NCBI RefSeq assembly: GCF_030704305.1
Contig: NZ_CP131935.1
Location: forward strand, 248,001-312,000
Direction of reading: 5' to 3'
From: Massilia sp. R2A-15
GTDB taxonomy: Bacteria > Pseudomonadota > Gammaproteobacteria > Burkholderiales > Burkholderiaceae_D
Length of the DNA: 64,000 nucleotides
This document shows positions 18,534 to 27,935 of this stretch, piece by piece. Every line of letters begins with the position of its first letter. The stretch's first letter is position 1. Below the pieces are notes generated by a model. That model ran no database searches. It saw only the letters and a program-made list of their open reading frames with translations, and was not told the DNA's origin. Position numbers and translations under genes: made by a program.

Positions 18534-18586
18534 CATCTGTAAAGACAAACGCTGCAGGGTGTTGTTTTTGCGCAAGCGCGGCGTGG

Positions 18587-19351
18587 CTAACGGAGCCCGC
18601 TGGCCGGCGCCGCGGCTTCCGGCACGCCGAAAATCTGGCGGTAGCCGACGTACATCGCGCACTGCAGGAACAGCACGAACAAGAACCCCAGCCAGGTGAT
18701 GGCGATGCGGCCGAACGTGTTCATGCCGAAGAACATCATCAGTACCGACGCCGACACCATGAGAATGCCGACCCAGGCCAGCAGCATGACCAGGAATACG
18801 CGCGCCGAGCGAAGCACCGCGAAAAAGCTGAAGAAGATGGCTTTCCCTGGGGGCATCCGCTGCCACAACACCAGCGGCGGCGCGAAGCACAGCGCGATCA
18901 CCGTGGCCGTTTGCAGGAACCCGATCAGCAGCATGCCGAGCATGTCGGATAGCGCGACCACCGGCGGGTTGCCCGGATTGATCGCCTGCTTGAGGAATTC
19001 GTCGTCGATCAGCAGCCACGCGACCAGTTTCAGCACCATCGAGACGGCCAGGTAGGCCAGCCCGATCTTGCACAGGTCCTTGACCACGGTCTTGCGAAAG
19101 CCGGTCAGCAGCACGGCCGGCGTGACGCGCTGGTTATTCTCGATCAGCCGGCAGGCCTGCATGAACGCCATGCTGAGCGACGGAATCAGCACCGCGCCGG
19201 CAATCTGGCCGAGCACGGGGATGATGCCGACCACCAGGCTGAACAACACGTTGGCGAACAGCAGCGTGGTCAGCGCGCCCGGCTGCTTGCGAAACAGCCC
19301 CATGCCTTGCTTGAGCCAGCTCCAGCCTGCCTTTGCGGGAATCGCGCTCAT
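18587..19351 (-). CDS. BPSS1780-family membrane protein
   Basis: A polytopic membrane protein of 254 residues with a soluble N-terminus ([22 protein letters not shown]) typical of the BPSS1780 family. About six hydrophobic helices follow, among them [57 protein letters not shown] and [18 protein letters not shown]. The start ATG overlaps the thrB stop (ATGA). The family has no assigned activity. The gene is the last of the DUF2782-thrB operon. Confidence 0.8.
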   Translation of the reverse strand: MSAIPAKAGWSWLKQGMGLFRKQPGALTTLLFANVLFSLVVGIIPVLGQIAGAVLIPSLSMAFMQACRLIENNQRVTPAVLLTGFRKTVVKDLCKIGLAYLAVSMVLKLVAWLLIDDEFLKQAINPGNPPVVALSDMLGMLLIGFLQTATVIALCFAPPLVLWQRMPPGKAIFFSFFAVLRSARVFLVMLLAWVGILMVSASVLMMFFGMNTFGRIAITWLGFLFVLFLQCAMYVGYRQIFGVPEAAAPASGLR

Positions 19352-20307
19352 GCCGGCAATTCCGGCGCCGCGGTGGCAATGCGTTCGCGCAGGATGCGTT
19401 CGAAATGGGCCGGATCGTGCGGCGTCAGGATTTCCGCCTGGCGCGGCAGGTACAGGTCGTACAGGCGCGACAGCCAGAAGCGCAGCGCGGCGGCGCGCAG
19501 CATCGCTTGCCAGCTGGCGCGCTCGGCGTCGGTGAACGGCCGCACTGCGTGGTAGGCGAGCAGCATCGCGTCCACGCGGGCAGGGTCGAGCTTGCCGTTG
19601 TCCTGGTCGATGCACCAGTCGTTGACGGTGACGGCCAGGTCGAACAGCCAGGTGTCGCAGCCGGCGAAATAGAAATCGAAGAAGCCGGTCAGGCGCTCGC
19701 CGTCGAACATGACGTTATTGCGGAACAGGTCGGCGTGCACCGGGCCGCGCGCCAGCTGGCGGTAGGCTTCGCTGGCGGCGACCTGCTGCTGGAACGCGAT
19801 CTCGGCGCGCAGCAGCTCGGCATTGTCGGCCGACAGGAACGGCAGCACTTGGGGCGCCGTCGCGGTCCACCAGTCGAGGCCGCGCAGGTTCGGCTGGCTC
19901 ATCGGGAAGTCGCGCGCGGCCAGGTGCATCCGCGCCACCATCGCGCCGACCGCGGCGCAGTGCACCGGCTGCGGGTCCATCTGCGAAGCGCCGTCGAGCT
20001 TGCTGACGATGGCGGCCGGCTTGCCGTGCAGCGGCACCACCAGCTCGCCCGCCTCGTTGGCCACCGGCGCCGGCACCAGCACGCCGCGCTCGGCCAGGTG
20101 GTGCATCAGCTTGAGGTAGAACGGCAGCTGGTCGAAGTCGAGGTTCTCGAAAATCGTCAGGACGAATTCGCCGCGCTCGGTGCTGATGAAAAAATTGCTG
20201 TTCTCGATGCCGGAGGCGATGCCCTTGATTGCCGTGGCTTGACCCAGGGGGAATTGCTCGATCCAGTGGGAGAGGTCGTCCAGGCTGACCGAGGTGAAAA
20301 CTGCCAT
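19348..20307 (-). CDS. thrB: Homoserine kinase (ThrB type II)
   Basis: It phosphorylates homoserine in threonine synthesis. This is the APH/choline kinase-like form found in pseudomonads and betaproteobacteria, not the GHMP kinase of E. coli. The 319-residue protein begins [16 protein letters not shown]. The ATP loop is [12 protein letters not shown], the catalytic loop is [11 protein letters not shown] and the metal-binding Asp is in [22 protein letters not shown] 6 nt further upstream would add two residues. I chose the ATG. Its stop overlaps the start of the membrane protein gene by four bases. Confidence 0.93.
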   Translation of the reverse strand: MAVFTSVSLDDLSHWIEQFPLGQATAIKGIASGIENSNFFISTERGEFVLTIFENLDFDQLPFYLKLMHHLAERGVLVPAPVANEAGELVVPLHGKPAAIVSKLDGASQMDPQPVHCAAVGAMVARMHLAARDFPMSQPNLRGLDWWTATAPQVLPFLSADNAELLRAEIAFQQQVAASEAYRQLARGPVHADLFRNNVMFDGERLTGFFDFYFAGCDTWLFDLAVTVNDWCIDQDNGKLDPARVDAMLLAYHAVRPFTDAERASWQAMLRAAALRFWLSRLYDLYLPRQAEILTPHDPAHFERILRERIATAAPELPA

Positions 20308-20365
20308 GTGCAAGCGAAAGGGAAAAGGAGTTGGGGGAGGGCGCCGGGGCGCCCGGGGGCAAGGC

Positions 20366-20812
20366 TTACTTGACGATCACGGGCGGCGGCGGCGCGGGCG
20401 CGAGCACCGGCGCTTCGGCCGCGGCGGCGGCCGCTTCCGCGTCGGTCTGCTTCTTCTTGCCGGAGAGGTCGAATTCGAGCACCTTCCACTGCGGCGGACG
20501 CAGCTTGCTGCCGGTCAGGTCGGCCTGGTCGTTCACCGAACCGGGCGTCGGCGCCTTCATCGTGTAGCTGCTCTTGCCGGTAGTCACCTGCACTTCGGTG
20601 ACGCGGCCGCCTTCACGCTTCTCCGTCACCTTCTGCTTGCCGCGCTGCTGGGGCGTGATGGTGACCGGCTGGTCGCTGCCGTCCTCGATGCGCTCGAGCT
20701 TGGGCGGCGTGGCCGCGGGCGGTGTCTGCTGAGCCTGCTGGGCCTGGACCAAGCTGGCGTGCGCGAGCGTGCCGAGCAGCAAAAATTTCCAAACAGAAGT
20801 AGAGCGCGCCAT
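20366..20812 (-). CDS. DUF2782 family exported protein
   Basis: The product is about 148 residues from ATG 20812. A second in-frame ATG at 20830 would add MTRQNI. A signal peptide is visible ([18 protein letters not shown]). The mature domain contains [34 protein letters not shown] and the GSYTM-like KSSYTMKAP. The C-terminus is an Ala/Pro-rich tail. DUF2782 proteins often sit between thrB and polA in beta- and gammaproteobacteria, as here. Function is unknown. It is divergent from polA and 52 nt upstream of the thrB stretch. Confidence 0.78.
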   Translation of the reverse strand: MARSTSVWKFLLLGTLAHASLVQAQQAQQTPPAATPPKLERIEDGSDQPVTITPQQRGKQKVTEKREGGRVTEVQVTTGKSSYTMKAPTPGSVNDQADLTGSKLRPPQWKVLEFDLSGKKKQTDAEAAAAAAEAPVLAPAPPPPVIVK

Positions 20813-21000
20813 GATGTTTTGCCTAGTCATTCGTTATATGCCATTGTAACAAATCGACACGACTGCCAGTGGAACGCGTCGAATTCGTCCCCATATGGAG
20901 AGCATACCGCGTTGCGAATTGTTGCGTTTTCTCCAAGCGGGATTCTGCGATAATGACAGCCGCTTCGCCGCCCCTGCGGCCCTCATCCATATCGAGCACT

Positions 21001-23745
21001 ATGCAAAATACCCTGCTGTTAGTCGACGGTTCCAGTTACCTGTACCGCGCATTCCACGCCTTGCCGGACCTGCGCAGCCCGGACGGCCACCCGACCGGCG
21101 CGATGCACGGCATGGTCAACATGCTGCGCCGCCTGCGCGCCGATTACCCCGCGGCCTACATTGCCTGCGTGTTCGACGCCAAGGGCAAGACCTTCCGCGA
21201 TGACATGTATCCCGACTACAAGGCCACGCGCGCGCCGATGCCCGACGACCTGCGCCAGCAGATCGAGCCGATCCACGAAGCCGTCAAGCACATGGGCTGG
21301 CCGATCCTGATGGTCGAAGGCGTGGAAGCGGACGACGTGATCGGCACCCTGTCGGTCGAAGCGTCCAAGCTCGGCATGAACACCATTGTCTCGACCGGCG
21401 ACAAGGACCTGGCGCAGCTGGTCAACGACAAGGTCATGCTGATCAACACGATGACCAACGAGAAGCTCGACGAAGCGGGCGTGCTGGCCAAGTTCGGCGT
21501 GCCGCCGAACCGCATCATCGACTACCTGACCCTGATCGGCGACACCGTGGACAACATCCCCGGCGTGATGAAGTGCGGCCCGAAGACCGCGCTGAAATGG
21601 CTGGCGGCGCACGACAGTTTAGAGGGCGTGATGGAGAACCACGCGAAGATCACCGGCGCCGTTGGCGAGAACCTGCGCACGGCGCTCGCCTGGCTGCCGC
21701 AGGGCCGCGAGCTGATCACCGTGAAGTGCGACTGCGACCTGTCCGGGCACATGGTGTCGATCACCGAATCGCTGGTCGGCCAGCCGGAGAACCTCGAAGG
21801 CCTGAAGGACTTCTTCCAGCGCTACGGCTTCAAGACGCTGCTCAAGGAAATCGTCAACAGCCCGGACGCCGGCCGCCCGCAAGGCCCGGCGCCGACCTCG
21901 CCCGACCTGTTCGGCGAGCCGCAGCTGGTGCCGCTGATCCGCGGCGAGTACGAGACCGTCACCACGCAGGAACAGCTTGATAAATGGCTGGCGCTGATCG
22001 ACGCGGCCGAACTGACTTCGGTGGACACCGAGACCACCTCGCTCGAGCCGATGACGGCGCAGATGGTGGGCATCTCACTGTCGGTCGAAGAAGGCAAGGG
22101 CGCCTACATCCCGCTGGCGCACCGCTACGCCGGCGTGCCGCAGCAGCTGCCGCGCGAGCTGGTGCTGGAGCAGATGAAGGCCTGGCTGGAAGACCCGGCC
22201 AAGCCGAAGGTTGGCCAGAACCTCAAGTACGACAGCCACATCTTCGCCAACCACGGCATTACGCTGCGCGGCATCGCGCACGACACGCTGCTGCAGTCCT
22301 ACGTATTCGAGTCGCACAAGCCGCACGACATGGACAACATGGCGCTGCGCCACCTGGGCTACACCACCATCCCGTTCACCGAAGTGTGCGGCAAGGGTGC
22401 CGGCCAGATCTGCTTCGACCAGGTCGAGCTTGAGCGCGCGACCGAGTACGCGGGCGAGGATTCCGACATCACGCTGCGCCTGTATCACGCGATGAAGGAT
22501 TCGGTCGAGAGCGATCCGAAGCTGGCCTTCATCTACCGCCAGATCGAGCTGCCGACGTCGGTGGTGCTGCAGAAGATCGAGCGCAACGGCGTGCTGATCG
22601 ACGCCGCGCTGCTCGACGTGCAGTCGGCCGAACTGGGCAAGCGCATCATGGAGCTCGAGGCCAAGGCGCACGAACTGGCCGGCGGCCCGTTCAACCTCGG
22701 CTCGCCCAAGCAGATCGGCGAGATCTTCTTCGGCAAACTGGGACTGCCGGTGGTGAAGAAGACGCCGAGCGGCGCGCCATCGACCGACGAAGAAGTGCTG
22801 CAAAAGCTGGCCGAGGATTTTCCGCTGCCGAAGATCCTGCTCGAATACCGCGGCATGTCCAAGCTGAAGTCGACCTACACCGACAAGCTGCCGAAGATGG
22901 TCAACCGCGACACGGGCCGTGTGCACACCAACTACGCGCAGGCGGTGGCGGTGACGGGGCGGCTGTCGTCGAACGATCCGAACCTGCAGAACATCCCGGT
23001 TCGCACCGCGGAAGGGCGGCGCATCCGCGAAGCCTTCATCGCCGCGCCGGGCAACGTGATCGTGTCGGCCGACTACTCGCAGATCGAGCTGCGCATCATG
23101 GCGCACATCTCGGAAGACGCGGCCATGCTGCACGCCTTCGCCGAGGGCGAGGACATCCACCGCGCCACGGCCGCCGAGATCTTCGGCGTGGCGCCGGCGG
23201 ACGTCGACAGCGAGCAGCGGCGCTACGCCAAGGTGATCAACTTCGGCCTGATCTACGGCATGAGCGCGTTCGGCCTGGCCACCAACCTGGGCGTCGAGCG
23301 CGCCGCGGCGCAGAGCTACATCGACAAATACTTCGCGCGCTTTTCGGGCGTGAAGCAGTACATGGACGACACGCGCATGCAGGCCAAGGCGCGCGGCTAC
23401 GTCGAGACGGTGTTCGGGCGGCGCCTGTGGCTGCCGGAGATCAATTCGCCGAACGGTCCCCGCAGGCAGGGCGCCGAGCGGGCCGCGATCAACGCGCCGA
23501 TGCAGGGCACGGCGGCCGACCTGATCAAGCTGGCGATGATCGCGGTGCAGGGCTGGATCGAGCAGGACAATCTGGGCACGCGCATGATCATGCAGGTGCA
23601 CGACGAGCTGGTGCTCGAGGTGCCGGAAGCGGAGCTGGAACTGGTGAAAGTGAAGCTGCCGGCGCTGATGGCCGGCGTGGCCGAGCTGAAGGTGCCGCTG
23701 CTGGCCGAAGTGGGCATCGGCAAGAACTGGGAAGAGGCGCATTAA
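21001..23745 (+). CDS. polA: DNA polymerase I
   Basis: A three-domain repair and Okazaki-fragment polymerase of 914 residues. The N-terminal 5' nuclease domain (about 1-290) starts LLLVDGSSYLYRAFHA and has VEADDVIGT and STGDKDLAQLV. The 3'-5' exonuclease domain is active by sequence: DTETTSLEP, NLKYDSHIF and the YAGEDSD motif are all present. The polymerase domain has motif A DYSQIELRIMAH, motif B RRYAKVINFGLIYGMS and motif C QVHDELVLEV. The ATG at 21001 gives the family N-terminus, and in-frame upstream codons are not family-like. Family-1 repeats follow the stop. Confidence 0.97.
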   Translation: MQNTLLLVDGSSYLYRAFHALPDLRSPDGHPTGAMHGMVNMLRRLRADYPAAYIACVFDAKGKTFRDDMYPDYKATRAPMPDDLRQQIEPIHEAVKHMGWPILMVEGVEADDVIGTLSVEASKLGMNTIVSTGDKDLAQLVNDKVMLINTMTNEKLDEAGVLAKFGVPPNRIIDYLTLIGDTVDNIPGVMKCGPKTALKWLAAHDSLEGVMENHAKITGAVGENLRTALAWLPQGRELITVKCDCDLSGHMVSITESLVGQPENLEGLKDFFQRYGFKTLLKEIVNSPDAGRPQGPAPTSPDLFGEPQLVPLIRGEYETVTTQEQLDKWLALIDAAELTSVDTETTSLEPMTAQMVGISLSVEEGKGAYIPLAHRYAGVPQQLPRELVLEQMKAWLEDPAKPKVGQNLKYDSHIFANHGITLRGIAHDTLLQSYVFESHKPHDMDNMALRHLGYTTIPFTEVCGKGAGQICFDQVELERATEYAGEDSDITLRLYHAMKDSVESDPKLAFIYRQIELPTSVVLQKIERNGVLIDAALLDVQSAELGKRIMELEAKAHELAGGPFNLGSPKQIGEIFFGKLGLPVVKKTPSGAPSTDEEVLQKLAEDFPLPKILLEYRGMSKLKSTYTDKLPKMVNRDTGRVHTNYAQAVAVTGRLSSNDPNLQNIPVRTAEGRRIREAFIAAPGNVIVSADYSQIELRIMAHISEDAAMLHAFAEGEDIHRATAAEIFGVAPADVDSEQRRYAKVINFGLIYGMSAFGLATNLGVERAAAQSYIDKYFARFSGVKQYMDDTRMQAKARGYVETVFGRRLWLPEINSPNGPRRQGAERAAINAPMQGTAADLIKLAMIAVQGWIEQDNLGTRMIMQVHDELVLEVPEAELELVKVKLPALMAGVAELKVPLLAEVGIGKNWEEAH

Positions 23746-23754
23746 GTTGCCAAC

Positions 23755-23783
23755 GGGGTTTGGTCCTGCGGACCTGACCCCAT
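23755..23783 (+). repeat. Family-1 palindromic repeat, orientation A
   Basis: GGGGTTTGGTCC, TGC, GGACCTGACCCCAT, one base off consensus in the left arm. It lies 9 nt after the polA stop and pairs with a B copy 28 nt away. Confidence 0.9.
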
Positions 23784-23811
23784 CCTGGTCGATGCCAGCG
23801 GATGCCGAAAA

Positions 23812-23840
23812 ATGGGGTCAGGTCCGCAGGACCAGCCCCC
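23812..23840 (-). repeat. Family-1 palindromic repeat, orientation B
   Basis: ATGGGGTCAGGTCC, GCA, GGACCAGCCCCC. It is preceded by AAAA, so the reverse-strand reading ends in T's. It forms an inverted pair with the copy at 23755. Confidence 0.88.
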
Positions 23841-24059
23841 TCCCCGAATATGCAAGATCTCGCATAATCTACCCCGGTATGCGCATTTAACAACGTTCCA
23901 TGATCGTCTTGACAATGCCATCCTGTAATTGGTGTAAGCAGTCGTTTCAAGGTGTGTTGGCGCACCAATAGGTTGCCGTACGGATAGTAAGGTGTCATTA
24001 CAGCTGTGTTTGGGTGGCTGATTTCAAGCTTTCACCGTACAACTATCAAAGGCAATCTT
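23841..24059 (+). other. Intergenic region between polA repeats and the DUF4382 gene
   Basis: The 314-nt gap after polA holds the two repeats above and then about 219 nt without a gene. It is AT-richer than its surroundings and is the likely promoter and leader of the DUF4382 gene. A TTGACA at 23909-23914 with TGTAAG 18 nt later (23933-23938) is the best promoter candidate I can see. Confidence 0.5.
23909..23938 (+). promoter_or_regulatory. Candidate sigma-70 promoter for the first DUF4382 gene
   Basis: A perfect -35 TTGACA is followed at 18 nt by TGTAAG, which matches four of six -10 positions. The start codon is 122 nt downstream, leaving a long leader. Confidence 0.3.
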
Positions 24060-25280
24060 ATGAACGCATCGACTTCCCGCATCGCCCTGTTCGCTTCCAC
24101 CGCCATTGCCGCGGCAACCCTGGTCGCCTGCGGCGGCGGGGGCGGCACGACCGCCACGCCGGCGCCCACCGCCACCATGGGCACGCTGGGCGTTTCGATG
24201 ACCGACGCGCCGGCCTGCGGTTTCGACGCGGTCAACGTCACCGTCAACAAGGTGCGCGTGCACCAGAGCTCCAGCGCGTCCGACACCGATTCCGGCTGGA
24301 CCGACATCACGCTCTCGCCCGCCAAGAAGATCAACCTGCTGAACCTGTCCAATGGCGTGCTCGAATCGCTCGGCCAGACCACGCTGGCGCCCGGCCATTA
24401 TTCGCAGCTGCGCCTTGTGCTCGACGCCAACAGCGGCAACGGCCTGGCCAACTCCGTCGTTGCCACCGGCAGCACCACCGAGACCTCGCTGACCACGCCA
24501 AGCGCGACCCAGAGCGGCATCAAGCTGGTCAACGAATTCGATGTCGTCGCCGGCCAGCGCGTTGACCTGGTGGTCGACTTCAACGCCTGCAAATCGGTGG
24601 TCACGACCGGCAACGGCAAGTACCTGCTCAAGCCGGTCGTCAAGGTCGTGCCGACCGCGATCAACGGCATCTCCGGCTTCATCAGCCCGGCGCTGCTGGC
24701 CAGCCACGTCAGCGTGTCGGCCCAGCAGAACGGCGCGATCGTCAGCTCCACCGTGCCGAGTTCGACCGGTGAATTCTTCCTGTCGCGCCTGACGCCGGGC
24801 AATTACGACGTCGTCATCACCGCCGACGACCGCGCCGCTTCCGTGGTCGCCGCGGTGCCGGTCGCCTCCATCAGCAGCACCACCGCGCTCAGCACGGCGG
24901 CAGCGCCGATCACCCTGGCCGCCAGCACCAGCGCTTCGATCGCGGGCGCCGTCACCATGACGCCGGCCAGCGCCACCGAGCCTGCCTACGTCGCGGCGAA
25001 GCAGTCGTTTGCCGCCGGCCCGACGGTCGTCATCAAGTACGCCGGCGCCGACCTGGCAACCGGCGCCTATACCCTGGCGAAGCTGCCGGTGGCCGCGCCG
25101 CAGTACACGGCCTACAGCGCGACCTTGCCGCTGGTGTTCAGCCAGAACCTGACCAGCACCCCGGGCGCCGGCAAGTACACAGTCGAGGCGTCGGCAACGG
25201 GCTACGCCACCAAGTCGATCACGCCGGTCGATGTTTCGGCAGCGAACCAGGCGAATGTGAATTTCGCGCTGATCCCGTAA
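24060..25280 (+). CDS. DUF4382 lipoprotein, paralogue 1
   Basis: The 406-residue protein has a lipobox LVAC with Cys24, then GGGGG and a short Thr/Pro linker. A DUF4382 domain follows (about 40-195), beginning GTLGVSMTDAPACGFDAVNV, quoted here by its core MTDAPACGFDAVNVTV. Two conserved Cys (in APACGFD and FNACKSV) may form a disulfide. The rest consists of beta-rich, carboxypeptidase-regulatory-like units (FFLSRLTPGNYDVVITADD, AVPVASISS). The next gene is a full-length paralogue with the same order. It ends at an intrinsic terminator. Function is unknown; the location is probably the outer-membrane inner or outer leaflet. Confidence 0.82.
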   Translation: MNASTSRIALFASTAIAAATLVACGGGGGTTATPAPTATMGTLGVSMTDAPACGFDAVNVTVNKVRVHQSSSASDTDSGWTDITLSPAKKINLLNLSNGVLESLGQTTLAPGHYSQLRLVLDANSGNGLANSVVATGSTTETSLTTPSATQSGIKLVNEFDVVAGQRVDLVVDFNACKSVVTTGNGKYLLKPVVKVVPTAINGISGFISPALLASHVSVSAQQNGAIVSSTVPSSTGEFFLSRLTPGNYDVVITADDRAASVVAAVPVASISSTTALSTAAAPITLAASTSASIAGAVTMTPASATEPAYVAAKQSFAAGPTVVIKYAGADLATGAYTLAKLPVAAPQYTAYSATLPLVFSQNLTSTPGAGKYTVEASATGYATKSITPVDVSAANQANVNFALIP

Positions 25281-25302
25281 TCGGCCGTTTAGCAACACTT
25301 GC

Positions 25303-25338
25303 CAGCCCCGAAGAAAAGATTCTTTGGGGCTTTTTTTA
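25303..25338 (+). terminator. Rho-independent terminator after DUF4382 paralogue 1
   Basis: AGCCCCGAAGAA pairs with TTCTTTGGGGCT around a short loop, followed by a run of seven or more T. It begins 23 nt after the stop, so the two paralogues are separate transcripts. Confidence 0.9.
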
Positions 25339-25513
25339 TTTCCCGGAGTATAGTTGCATTAAATAATTATTAATTATGGCTTTCTCGCAATTTCCTTTTG
25401 CTATGTGAGTTTGCGAACGGAAATGTTGGGACGAGTCTATAAGATCGAATCCGTGGCAGAGCTCGTTGCTGCGGCCGTAGCACGCTGCCCACTATTCGAA
25501 TTCGAGGCTCACC

Positions 25514-26941
25514 ATGAAAACCACGCTCCACAACTTTCGCCTGATCGCACTCACCACCATGGCCGCAGCCATCGTCACCGCATGCGGCGGAGGCGGAGGC
25601 GGCTCCAGCGGCGTCAGCGCGCCCGCGCCGGCGCCTGCACCAGCACCAGCACCAGCACCAGCCCCCGCGCCTGCGCCAGCACCCGCACCGGCCCCGGCGC
25701 CAGCGCCAGCGCCAACGCCGGCGCCCGACACCACCGTCCCGACCCCGCTTCCGGATCAGGCGCCTGTGCCGACGTGGACCTTCCCCGCGACGGACACCGG
25801 CTCGACGCCCGCCCCGGCTCCCGCACCGGCTCCTGCCCCGGCCCCGGCCCCGACGCCATTGCCAACCGTCCTGTTCGGCACCGTGAAATTCGGCGTGGTG
25901 GCGGAGCCGGCCTGCGGCTTCGATGCCGTCAACGTCACGGTCACCAAGGTGCGGTTCCACCCGAGCGCGACCGCCGCCCCGAGCGACCCGGGCTGGACCG
26001 AAATTCCGGTGCAGCCTGCGCGCCGCATCAACCTGGCGAACATGCGCAATGGCGCCCTCGAAGCCCTGGCCACCGCGGCCCTGACGCCGGGCCAGTACGG
26101 CCAGGCGCGCCTGGTGCTCGATCCGAACAACGCCCACGACACCACCAACAGCGTCGTGGTGACGGGCACCAGCACCGAAGTCCCGCTGCTGACCCAGGAG
26201 TCCGCGCCAGATGGCATCCTGATCGACGCGGGCTTCGACCTGGTCAACGGGCAGACCCTGAACCTGGTGGCCGATTTCGACGCCTGCCGCTCGGTGGTGC
26301 CGAAGGGCGGCCAGTACCTGCTGCGTCCGTACGTCAAGGCCGTGCAGACGGTCAAGAACGGCATCACCGGTTTCGTCGCCCCAAGCCTGCTCGGCGCCCA
26401 TGCGCTGGTGACGGCGCAGCAAGGCGGCATCATCGTGCGCGCCACCGTGCCTGATCCGGTCACCGGCGAATTCTTCCTGTCGCGCCTGAGTCCCGGCAAC
26501 TACGACGTGGTGATCACCGCCGACGGCCGCTCCGCCGCGGTGATCGCCGCGGTGCCGGTAGCGTCCGCGGTCAGCACGGTCGCGCTCAATGGCTCCGCCG
26601 CGCCGCTGACGCTGCAGGCCAGCGGCATCGGGCGGATCGACGCGAGCCTGTCGCTGATTCCGGCCAGCCAGGTGCAGCCGGCGTTCGGCAGCGCGATCCA
26701 GAGTTTCGCGTCGGGCCCGGTGGTGACGATCAACTACCGGATCGCCGACCTTGGCACGGGCTCGGTGCGCTTCGACAACATGCCGGTGGCGGCGCCGCTG
26801 CTGGCCCCGTACGCCGCCGGGCAGCCGCTCGCGTTCAGCGCCCAGACGGTCACGCCGGGCGTCGGCGTCTACACGGTCGCCGCGTCCGCGCCTGGCTACA
26901 CCACCACGCGCACGCTGCCGTTGCCGACCGTCGGCAACTGA
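25514..26941 (+). CDS. DUF4382 lipoprotein, paralogue 2, with Ala-Pro linker
   Basis: The 475-residue lipoprotein has a lipobox VTAC with Cys24 and the same module order as its upstream paralogue. The difference is a long low-complexity linker of alternating Ala-Pro dipeptides (about 37-70 and again about 98-115) between the lipidated Cys and the DUF4382 domain. That domain starts at about 120 with FGVVAEPACGFDAVNVTV, quoted by its core EPACGFDAVNV. Conserved downstream phrases are FFLSRLSPGNYDVVITADG and AAVPVASA. The linker would hold the domain away from the membrane, perhaps across the peptidoglycan. The DNA of the linker is a GC-rich near-repeat prone to length change. Confidence 0.82.
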   Translation: MKTTLHNFRLIALTTMAAAIVTACGGGGGGSSGVSAPAPAPAPAPAPAPAPAPAPAPAPAPAPAPAPTPAPDTTVPTPLPDQAPVPTWTFPATDTGSTPAPAPAPAPAPAPAPTPLPTVLFGTVKFGVVAEPACGFDAVNVTVTKVRFHPSATAAPSDPGWTEIPVQPARRINLANMRNGALEALATAALTPGQYGQARLVLDPNNAHDTTNSVVVTGTSTEVPLLTQESAPDGILIDAGFDLVNGQTLNLVADFDACRSVVPKGGQYLLRPYVKAVQTVKNGITGFVAPSLLGAHALVTAQQGGIIVRATVPDPVTGEFFLSRLSPGNYDVVITADGRSAAVIAAVPVASAVSTVALNGSAAPLTLQASGIGRIDASLSLIPASQVQPAFGSAIQSFASGPVVTINYRIADLGTGSVRFDNMPVAAPLLAPYAAGQPLAFSAQTVTPGVGVYTVAASAPGYTTTRTLPLPTVGN

Positions 26942-27037
26942 TCCGGCCCCGGCCGGCGCGCGCCTCAGCGCCGGCCGGGGTTGCTGATGAGCGGGCCGCC
27001 GTGACGGCGCTGTGCAGTACAATGCCGAGTTGCCGTC

Positions 27038-27847
27038 ATGGCAAACGCGCGTTCACGAGGCTTCAAAATCGACCCGATTCTCCTATCCATCCTGCTGGCG
27101 ACGACCATCGCCGGCGTGTTTTCCATCACCGCCGCGGCGGTGTTTTCGTTCGCGCTGCTGTCGAAGATGGTCGAGCGCATGGTCAGCCTGTCGGTCGGCA
27201 TCATGCTGTCGACGTCGCTGCTGCACGCGCTGCCGGAAGCGTTCGATTCGAAGGCCGATCCGCGCAGCTTGTTCGGCACTTTGCTGGCCGGCCTGCTGTG
27301 TTTTTTCATGCTCGAGAAACTGGCGATCCTGCGCCACTCGCACCATCACGAAGGCGACGGCCACCACCACGCGCACGGGCACGACGCGCGCGAGGCGGGC
27401 AAGGCGGGATGGATGATCCTGATCGGCGACGGCATGCACAACTTCACCGACGGCATCCTGATCGCCGCGGCCTTCCTGGCCAATCCGCAGCTCGGGCTGG
27501 TGACGGGGCTGGCGATCATCGCGCACGAGATCCCGCAGGAGATCGGCGACTTCATCGTGCTGCTCAATGCCGGCTTCACGCGCACGCGCGCCTACGTGTT
27601 CAACCTGCTGTGCAGCCTGATGGCGGTGGCGGGAGGATTGCTGGGCTACTTCACGCTGGACCGGGCCAGCGGGCTGATACCGTATGTGCTGGTGTTTGCC
27701 GCGTCGGGCTTCATCTACATCGCGGTCAGCGACCTGATGCCGCAGATGCAGCGCCGCGCCACGGTGCGCGAATCGGTGCCGCAGGTGCTATTGATCGGCG
27801 CCGGAGTCCTGATCGTCCTGTTCCTGACGGGCGGGCACCGGGCCTAG
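27038..27847 (+). CDS. ZIP family metal transporter
   Basis: The 269-residue protein has about eight membrane helices and the ZIP signature. The two metal-binding helices contain LIGDGMHNFTDGILIAA and IIAHEIPQEIGDF. Between helices 3 and 4 lies a His-rich loop, HSHHHEGDGHHHAHGHD, probably cytoplasmic and able to bind zinc. Substrate is likely zinc or another divalent metal. A TACAAT at 27018-27023 lies 14 nt before the ATG, so the leader, if used, would be very short. Family-1 repeats follow 4 nt after the stop. Confidence 0.88.
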   Translation: MANARSRGFKIDPILLSILLATTIAGVFSITAAAVFSFALLSKMVERMVSLSVGIMLSTSLLHALPEAFDSKADPRSLFGTLLAGLLCFFMLEKLAILRHSHHHEGDGHHHAHGHDAREAGKAGWMILIGDGMHNFTDGILIAAAFLANPQLGLVTGLAIIAHEIPQEIGDFIVLLNAGFTRTRAYVFNLLCSLMAVAGGLLGYFTLDRASGLIPYVLVFAASGFIYIAVSDLMPQMQRRATVRESVPQVLLIGAGVLIVLFLTGGHRA

Positions 27848-27851
27848 CGCC

Positions 27852-27880
27852 GGGGTCTGGTCCTGCGGACCTGACCCCAT
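27852..27880 (+). repeat. Family-1 palindromic repeat, orientation A
   Basis: Consensus short form followed by CTTC. It lies 4 nt after the ZIP stop and pairs with the B copy 20 nt downstream, between convergent genes. Confidence 0.9.
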
Positions 27881-27900
27881 CTTCAGCCGTGAATATCAAA

Positions 27901-27929
27901 ATGGGGTCAGGTCCGCGGGACCAGACCCC
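27901..27929 (-). repeat. Family-1 palindromic repeat, orientation B
   Basis: ATGGGGTCAGGTCC, GCG, GGACCAGACCCC. It lies 6 nt beyond the stop of the sulfurtransferase gene. Confidence 0.9.
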
Positions 27930-27935
27930 AGCGGC

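Noticed and set aside
25620..25860. Periodic GC-rich DNA in the second DUF4382 gene as a tandem repeat or CRISPR-like element
   Set aside because: It is in frame and codes for an Ala-Pro linker. The period is the dipeptide codon pair, not a spacer-repeat structure.
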